Assembly (NCBI GenBank): GCA_001599755.1 | Contig: BCHX01000002.1 | Coordinates: 3,020,330-3,084,329, forward strand | From: Gliomastix tumulicola | Lineage: Eukaryota; Ascomycota; Sordariomycetes; Hypocreales; Bionectriaceae | Length of the DNA stretch: 64,000 bases | Direction: 5' to 3' | Part shown: piece by piece, positions 57,572-64,000 of the stretch | How the letters are laid out: every line of letters starts with the position of its first letter | Numbering within the stretch: the stretch's first letter is position 1 | Position numbers and translations under genes: made by a program | The notes under the pieces: generated by a model | Database searches by the model: none | The model's input: only the letters and a program-made list of their open reading frames with translations | Told to the model about the DNA's origin: nothing

Positions 57572-58425
57572 TCAGGCCGCGGCAACGGTATCACCTGCGC
57601 CCGCAACGGCATATGGCTTGAAGAAGTCAGGGTTGTTTCCCATCTCCTCCTTGACCTATAACAGACAGATGAGTTAGTGCACCCACTATTGGTGAGATTC
57701 CACGGGGCAGTGAGACGTACAATGTCCAATCCTCCAACAAGCTCGCCATCAACCCAGAGTTGAGGGTATGTAGGCCACTCGGCGAATTCCTTGAGACCTT
57801 GGCGCACTTCATCATCGGCTAGGATGTTGAAGAAACCGTACTTGACGGAATTTTCCCGAAGCATGGCGACCATCTGCCGTGAGAAGCCGCACTGAGGTCC
57901 GCTCGGCGTGCCCTTCATGAACAGCATCACGGGCGCCGCCTTGACCAGATCTCCTAGGCGCTTGAACAGCTCCTCCTTCTGCTTCGCCGGATCCGCAGGT
58001 GCACTCGGCTCCTCTGCTTTTGTGACGGCCGGAGCTACCGTGCCGTTGGGGCCGTCGGAGGTTGACGTCTGAGCAGCGGTGTTCTGGGCATGGTTCTCGA
58101 TGGCCGTGCGCACCTTGACGGCACTGCTCCCGCTGACTGTCTCGATGACCTGTCCGTTCCGAACCAGGACCAGGAACGGCACCGCCGTCACATCGTATGC
58201 CTCGCTAATGTCGCTCAGTTCTTCGGCGTTGACGGACACCCATTTCGTGCTCAAGGGCTCGGTGACGGGATATTCGGAGGCGAGTGTCGAGAGAACGGTG
58301 GCCATCTGCGCACACGGCGCGGCCCAGGGCGCATGGAAGGAGACGACGAGGAGGGCACTCGGGGGGAGAGACCGGAGAGTCTCATCCCACTGTGCTGTGG
58401 TCGCGATATCCGTGATCGTCGACAT
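57572..58425 (-). CDS. GRX4: monothiol glutaredoxin Grx3/Grx4 (Trx-Grx fusion)
   Basis: Exons 57721-58425 and 57572-57655 encode 262 residues starting MSTITDIATTAQWDETLRSL; the frame continues upstream without ATG. The N-terminal thioredoxin-like domain (residues 1 to about 110) has a degenerate active site FHAPWAAPCAQM with a single Cys, as in Grx3/4. A Pro/Ala/Thr linker leads to the glutaredoxin domain: FKRLGDLVKAAPVMLFMKGT, QCGFSRQMVAML (CGFS motif), FFNILADDEVRQGLKEFAEW, PTYPQLWVDGELVGGLDIVK and the end GAGDTVAAA. Family: nuclear/cytosolic proteins that bind a [2Fe-2S] cluster with glutathione and signal iron status to GATA/HapX-type regulators. One intron, near the C-terminus. Confidence 0.95.
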
Positions 58426-59550
58426 ATTGCGGCGAGGGTGGTATATTCGCTGGAGTCGTGCCACGGATCGGAAGTTGACGGTGCCTCGAGGCGTGTGGCG
58501 GTTTCGGCGTAGGAGAAATAATCGGAAGCTTTGGATTGGATATCTAAGCAGAAAATAGAGTTATGCCGTTTTAGTGGGCTGGGGGTGGGCAGCTACAGCA
58601 CGCAAACTTCTACCGTCCTTGCGCAAAGTCGAGCAACGGCAGTGAACCTCGATAGGTGAGAATCCACAGCTGCCAGCTGTCAGCCAAAAATAGCCCAATG
58701 CCCTGCAGTGAATTTCCTAAAGATGATTATACATATTACACGCGACACTTTTCCCAAGTGCAGTGGCCTCTCTTCCACGCTTTCAAATCGCCCGTCTAGG
58801 ATACGAGGGGCATTGAGGGGTTCGGAGGGGCCACTTCTTGCATCATCCCAGCCTGCTGGGCGTGGAGTGGCGCTTGACTAAGCCATTGTGATTTTCACAG
58901 GCCACAGAAGCCACGCACCGCGCCACAGGGACAACTACAAACAACGGACTATGACGGCTGGCTGCGTGTTCGGCCTCATAGCTGCGGGTTTTAGAAGGCC
59001 ACTCACGGTCGAAATCATACGTCAGCTATAGAACCATGTGCAGACTGGCTAGATGTGTGGCTCAAGTCTGTCCTCGGCCATGTGCAACACCCGCCGCAAG
59101 TATTGACACGCTCAGCTAGCCCCAATAAAACAGCACAGTGAGGCACCACGCCAGCAGGCCTCCTCAGCGCTACTGACGTAGGACCACTGCGCCACAGAGC
59201 AATCTCTCGTCACCCGCCCACGGGCAATTCGAGAGGTCCGCATAAGCTCTCCGTCTACCTCCCACCGTTGTCGCCGACGATCACCAGTAAAATCCTCCTA
59301 GTCAACCTCTCCCGACCGCTCCAAACCTCCCTTTTTGCGGCGTCCATACCCGATTGCTTTCCGGTCGGAAGTCAATCAAGTCAGTCACTACAGCATTCGG
59401 CGCCTGAACTGGGGTTTCTTTGCTGACAGTGGGCTAGCTGTGGTCACCGTCTCCTCACCCACCTCATCTGCTTCCTCGCTCCCTCACTTTCTCGCACCTA
59501 CGACACAGCACACCTTCTACCTCGCCGCGAACCCTCCCGATCCAATCAGC
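58426..59550. promoter_or_regulatory. divergent GRX4/ABP1 upstream region
   Basis: 1.1 kb between divergent genes. The 250 bp before ABP1 is C/T-rich, typical leader of a highly expressed gene. An open frame runs into ABP1 from about 59335, but the conserved protein starts at 59551. No RNA gene seen. Confidence 0.5.
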
Positions 59551-62054
59551 ATGGCCTCGCTCAACCTGTCTACAAACGGCCCGTCCATCAAGAGCAGCTA
59601 CAATGGCGTCATCAACGGAGCCGCGGCGTCGTCTGCATCCCCCACATACGCCCAATGGGCACTCTTCTCCGTCCAGGCACCCCTAGTGAATGCCTTCCAG
59701 GACAGCGGAGCGAAGGAGAGCGTCTTGAAGGTGCAGAGCACTGGCGGTTAGTTGAATTCTCGCGACTCTCCATCAATCCCCGCCCCGCGCTGACTTATCC
59801 CCGCAGATGGCGAGCTTGAGGAGCTCCTTGAAGATTTCAGCGAGGGCCGCGTCCAATACGCTTTCGTCAAGGTCAAGGACCCTAACTCAGGCCTCCCTAA
59901 ACATGTCCTCATCGCCTGGTGCGGAGGAGGCGTTCCCGAACGTACTAAGGGTTACTTTACCAGCCACACAGCTGCTGTGTCCAAGGTTCTCCACGGCTAC
60001 CACGTCCAGATCACTGCCCGCTCGACCAGCGACCTAGAACCGGAGGCCATTGTGCAGAAGGTTGCCGATGCCTCTGGCGCAAAATACTCGGCCGGTTCCT
60101 CAGCAGGCGGTGTGGCAGCGCCCCCTCCTCCCGTCAAATCGAAGCCCGTTTTTACCCCGACGTCCTCGAGTGCCGCCCGAGCGGATCCCATTGTGGCCGC
60201 GCGCTCCAGACGAACTGATAACACCGACAATGACGGATGGGGGGATGATGCGCCGCCTGTCAGCAGGACTCAGATCGAGAAGGTCGAGTCGGCATACAAG
60301 CCCACCAAGGTCAATATGGCCGAGCTCACGCAGCAGAAGCAGGAGCCGTCTCGCTTCACCCAATCCTCTAGGCAAGACGGTGGACCGTCTGACGTCGTCG
60401 GGGGTGGCTACCAGCCTGTAGGCAAGGTTGACATTGCTGCCATTCGTGCCGCGGCCCAGAAGACCGACGACAGGCCGACGCCAGTGAAGGGCGCCTACGA
60501 ACCAGTTGGCAAGGTCGATATCGCGGCCATCAAAGCAAAGGCCCAGAGGCCTCCCTCGGAGCAAGTCGTCGAGGAGCCCGAACCCCCTCGACCACTTGCT
60601 GACAGAGCCGCGGCATTCTCTCAGCCCGCTCAGTCTGAGAGACTTACGAGTCTCCCGAAGCCCAAGGTCGCCAACAAGTTTGGGGGTTCCAGCTTCTCGG
60701 GTACAAAGGCCCCGGCCCCTGGCGGGTTGGGCTTCGGCGGCCCTGCTGCGCCATCGGCTGCCCCAGTTGGAGCCGCGAGCCGGACCTTTGCCGATGAGGG
60801 CGGCAAGACTCCTGCACAGATCTGGGCTGAGAAGAAGGCAAAGGAGCGAGGCGGTGCTTCTGGTGGTAGTGTTGACCTTCCCTCCACTTCGCCAACCGTG
60901 GAGTCTCAGAAGACTGGTGAGGGGTGGAAGAGTGGCTACACCGGTAAGTCTTGGGCCCCGGTGCAGACTACCTCGGCCTTCGGCCGTCCCGACGCTGGTT
61001 CGATCAGCCAGCACAACACCGGCGAGGAGCCTGAAGCAGAGGAATCTACGGCTTCAGCGGGCGGAGTATCTGCTCTCAAGGATCGCTTCAAGGGCACGGC
61101 ACCGATAGGCGTTGGGTCTGCCCCTCCGCCTCCCAGAACTCTGCAGAGAGAGGAGGAAGAGGAGGAATCTGCTCCTCCCCTTCCTTCTGCCTCCAGGCCC
61201 TCTGGGGGCTTTGCCCTGCCCGGGCTTCCCAGCAGGCCGGCCCCTGCCGACGAAGAGGAGGAGGAGGAGGACCCATCGGCGTATCAGCCCGAGAGGGAGA
61301 CTTCCCCTGTCCGCGTCGCAGTGCCGGTCAGCCGCGGCGCCGATATTGATGTTACCCACCAGGCTTCACCCTCCCCGCCTCCTATCCCTCCCAGCCAGAT
61401 CAATGTGCCCAAGGACGAGGACCTTCCGGATGAGCGTGAGCAGTCCATTGCTGCTCGTGGGGCGGCTGAGGCCGTTGCCAGGCAAGAGTTCAATGAGCCC
61501 GAACCCGAGCCGGCTCCTGCTGCTGCCCAGGCAGATGGCAAGGGCCACAATGCTGTCGTTCAGTACGACTACGAGAAGGCCGAGGACAACGAGATCGAGC
61601 TCCTCGAGGGTCAGATCGTCACCGACATTGACATGGTTGACGAGGACTGGTGGGTTGGTACCAATGTCAAGGGCGAGCGTGGTCTGTTCCCAAGCAACTA
61701 CGTCGAGCTCGTCGAAGAGTCGCAGGCACCTGCACCTGCACCTGCACCTCGACCAGTCCCTCCTCCTGTTGAGAGAGAGCCGACTCCTCCCCCTCCCCCT
61801 GCAGCCTCGCGACCCGCAGCCGGCGGGGCCACTGCCACGGCGCTGTACGACTACGAAGCGGCTGAAGACAATGGTAAGTCCACTATATTACAGCATATAT
61901 TGACCGCGGCTGCTAACCCGCCCTTGCAGAAATCAGCTTCCCCGAAGACGCCAAGATCACCAACGTCGAGTTCCCCGACGAAGACTGGTGGGCTGGTGAG
62001 TACAAGGGCAAGAAGGGTCTCTTCCCCGCCAACTATGTCAGCCTCGATTCGTAA
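59551..62054 (+). CDS. ABP1: actin-binding protein Abp1 (ADF-H plus two SH3)
   Basis: Exons 59551-59746, 59807-61873 and 61930-62054 encode 795 residues. The ADF-homology domain is at 1 to about 145 (LSTNGPSIKSSYNGVINGAA, RVQYAFVKVKDPNSGLPKHV, CGGGVPERTKGYFTSHTAAV). A long Pro/Ala/Glu-rich region follows, with two copies of a Y-x-PVGKVDIAAI motif near 267 and 294 and a related third just upstream. SH3-1 is at about 650-705 (AVVQYDYEKAEDNEIELLEG, WWVGTNVKGERGLFPSNYVE), then a Pro-rich spacer and SH3-2 at the end (ALYDYEAAEDNEISFPEDAK, WWAGEYKGKKGLFPANYVSL). Family: Abp1 sits on endocytic actin patches, recruiting Ark/Prk kinases and synaptojanin and acting with Arp2/3. The last intron splits SH3-2. 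Yeast Abp1 has one SH3; two is usual for filamentous fungi. Confidence 0.94.
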
Positions 62055-62481
62055 ACGAACTCTTGAAACGAAAAGGAGAGACTTGCTCCGGAATGTTTTG
62101 TCGGATGGGAAGCTCTGTACCTTTCTGTAGCATTGGTTCGGAGTCGAGTCTGAGAGAGGGAGATCTACCTGGTGGTAGTGTTTTCTGAAGAAGCGCAATA
62201 CAGAAAAAGGAGACTGTTTTCAATTCACCTGAATATATGCATCGGCGTTCAAATCCCGAGGGGCGAGGCCCTGTATATGCGCATTGTGAGAGATGTTGGA
62301 GTTGGAACAATGTACAATCGATCTATTAGCTGCACTTGACGCTTCCCAACTTAAAAGTTATCCAATCCCGTTGACAAGCCAAGCTTCTGGTCAAAAAGAA
62401 GAAANAAAAAAAAAAAAAAAAAAAAGGCAATCAAAGAGCAATAATTCGGCCGTGACAAATCATTAGCTAGACCGCCGGCCT
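62055..62481. other. intergenic between convergent genes, poly-A tract
   Basis: No gene. A run of about 25 A with one undetermined base (N at 62405) lies at 62398-62425. Probably terminator/UTR sequence. Confidence 0.6.
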
Positions 62482-63044
62482 CTACAGGAAGCACTCGCAG
62501 CATTCAAAGCTAAGAATCCCCCGTGTTAGCCAACTCTCTTCCTTTCACGAGTCCAGTCGCAAAGGTAACTCACCAGCATTCACAACACTCCTCGATGGCG
62601 CAGCAGACGCAGATACTGGCCAGGCACGCAATCAGGCAGTTCCGCGGCGCCTTCCCACGCCCGCCATTCCCCTTGCCGCCCGGCGGCGGGTGGTGCTGTG
62701 GCGGCTGCTGCTGGTACTGCATGGGCGCCTGGGCGCCTCCGTACCCGCCGTCGTACTGTCCACCACCACCACCTCCTCCCCCCGGAGGTCCGTACTGCCC
62801 GCCGGGAGGAGGGTAGCCGTGTTGGCCCTGCGGCGGCGGCGGTGAGCCGTAGTACTGCTGCTGACCTTGCGGAGGGCCGTATGCCTGCTTGTGGCGTCAG
62901 TGATTGCTGCACTCCTCCTCCTCGTCGCCCGTGATACACACGCGCAGGTGTGCCCGAAGATGGATGGTTTTTGCTCACCGCTTGGGGCTGCTGCGGGTAG
63001 CCGCCTCCGCCGCCACCGCCTTGGTAGTATTCCTGCGCCGACAT
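62482..63044 (-). CDS. CYSTM-type cysteine-rich tail protein
   Basis: Exons 62979-63044, 62574-62884 and 62482-62509 encode 134 residues. The N-terminal 95 residues are Gly/Pro/Gln/Tyr-rich (MSAQEYYQGGGGGGGYPQQP, GQHGYPPPGGQYGPPGG). The tail is NCLIACLASICVCCAIEECC, then ECCFECCECFL over the last splice junction. A short hydrophobic helix densely packed with Cys at the C-terminus is the CYSTM module, found in small eukaryotic stress-linked membrane proteins (yeast YDL012C-type). Tail-anchoring or palmitoylation is likely but inferred. The second intron acceptor is either CAG (62885-62887, used here) or AAG three bases earlier; both keep frame. Confidence 0.85.
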
Positions 63045-64000
63045 TGATGGGTTTGGTGCGTGAATGCAATTGAGTTGGTGTGTGAGATGGGATGAAGCCG
63101 TGCAACGCTGAAAATGGGAAGCTGTTGAATAAAACGATGCTGACGTGGCACCTCAATGGCTAATGTGCTGCTTTTGGTGGTGGAGGAGTTGGGTATTAAA
63201 TAAACACAACCACAAGCAGCCCGTGCGTATCCCAACCTAGGAAACTCGGTGATCTCAGAGGCTCAGACTGTTAGTACGTCTCTAATAAGCTGCTTGCGTG
63301 GCCGCGGTCAGGTGAAGAGGCAAATTTGAGTTGCGGCTAGTGGTAGTTCTTGGTATTCTTAGTTGATTTTTAACCTTTACGGCCCCGAGAACGGATCACG
63401 GCACCGCGTATGCTCATTACGAAGGGGGGGACGTGAGGGTCTTGGGGTCACCTTTTTTCGGGGGTCTCGAATGCCGGCAACATGGACGGTCTAGATCCCT
63501 GCTATCTGCGACACGGGCAGCTGAAATGCTGTGGACGTGCGCGAGCGATTCCAAGGCACATCTCAGACATTCTGGCCAATGGCGGGTCAGCGCCGGACCT
63601 TGTGAGGAGGAACCGGGCAGGAGCTGTGGAATCAAGCCCGTCGAAGGTTCCTGCCAATCCGGCGGTCGGTATTGGTGCCCATTGGCGGGGGAGACGCTAA
63701 CAGGCTCTGGTACTCGCACTAGTATTGTTCGCCGTCAGGTACTTCCTCCGGTTAGCGCGTAATACTCGTAGTGCTGCCGCCACCAAGGTACTGAAGCTTC
63801 GTTGTGGCAGGTGCCGCCCATGATTCTTCCAGCTGGGTACCCTGAACCTGTCAGTGCAGAGGCAAGATCCCGCTTTCAACGTCTGCCCAAGCATCGTCAG
63901 CAACTTCGTCTCAACGTGGCATTTCCCCAACCGCGTGATGCAAACTGCCTCGAACGTAATCGAAGACCGTATGGGTCTACGCCGTCTTACACAATGGCCT
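63045..64000. other. right-edge region, no gene assigned
   Basis: This is upstream of the CYSTM gene. No convincing gene was seen. A plus-strand frame is stop-free from about 63826 to the edge (58 codons) after an acceptor-like TTCTTCCAG and could be the start of an exon continuing beyond the window, but nothing recognisable supports it. Confidence 0.4.

Noticed and set aside
62240..62262. GTTCAAATCC resembling a tRNA B box
   Set aside because: No matching A box upstream and the flanks do not pair into a cloverleaf.

Overview
The window is nuclear DNA of a filamentous ascomycete (Pezizomycotina, most likely a Sordariomycete; the class is inferred from gene content and architecture, not from a database). 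The evidence is short GT-AG introns of about 55-130 nt with CTRAC-like branch sites, GC-rich coding exons, a Zn2Cys6 regulator and housekeeping proteins that read as fungal orthologues. I find 26 complete spliced protein genes, the 3' end of one more at the left edge, and one decayed gene. I see no rRNA, tRNA, CRISPR array or intact transposon.

Layout. 0-12.5 kb: tail of an unknown gene, golgin SGM1/TMF1, proteasome chaperone NAS6, splicing factor PRP46, replication initiator ORC1 (two ACGCGT boxes in its promoter), an unknown RG-rich protein and prefoldin 5. 12.9-25 kb: mitochondrial prolyl-tRNA synthetase, ribosome biogenesis factor MAK21, a decayed gene, a mitochondrial hotdog thioesterase, APS kinase, a long poly-G tract and V-ATPase subunit C. 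25-39 kb: a secreted choice-of-anchor-B-like protein, an AT-hook/poly-Q protein, an F-box protein, a long gene-free stretch, an unknown protein and ESCRT-I VPS37. 39-52 kb: NUP84, CMC4, SUMO, a three-LIM paxillin-like protein, COX19 and dynamin DNM1. 52-64 kb: a Zn2Cys6 transcription factor, monothiol glutaredoxin GRX3/4, actin-binding ABP1 and a CYSTM-type cysteine-rich protein.

The genes form no cluster or operon; this is ordinary euchromatin with many head-to-head pairs (NAS6/PRP46, ORC1/RG-rich gene, AIM10/MAK21, CMC4/SUMO, COX19/DNM1, GRX4/ABP1). Loose themes are mitochondrial biogenesis (CMC4, COX19, DNM1, AIM10, thioesterase) and membrane or actin traffic (SGM1, VPS37, PXL1, ABP1).

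The most striking signal is splicing of extremely small exons. The Zn2Cys6 factor appears to need a 3-nt exon inside its zinc cluster. CMC4 has an intron directly after its start codon and a 13-nt exon. NAS6 has a 14-nt exon and APS kinase an 8-nt first coding exon. Simple open-frame reading would miss all of these. COX19 (four exons for 96 residues) is also easy to overlook. All coordinates come from hand-reading of splice signals and reading-frame continuity.
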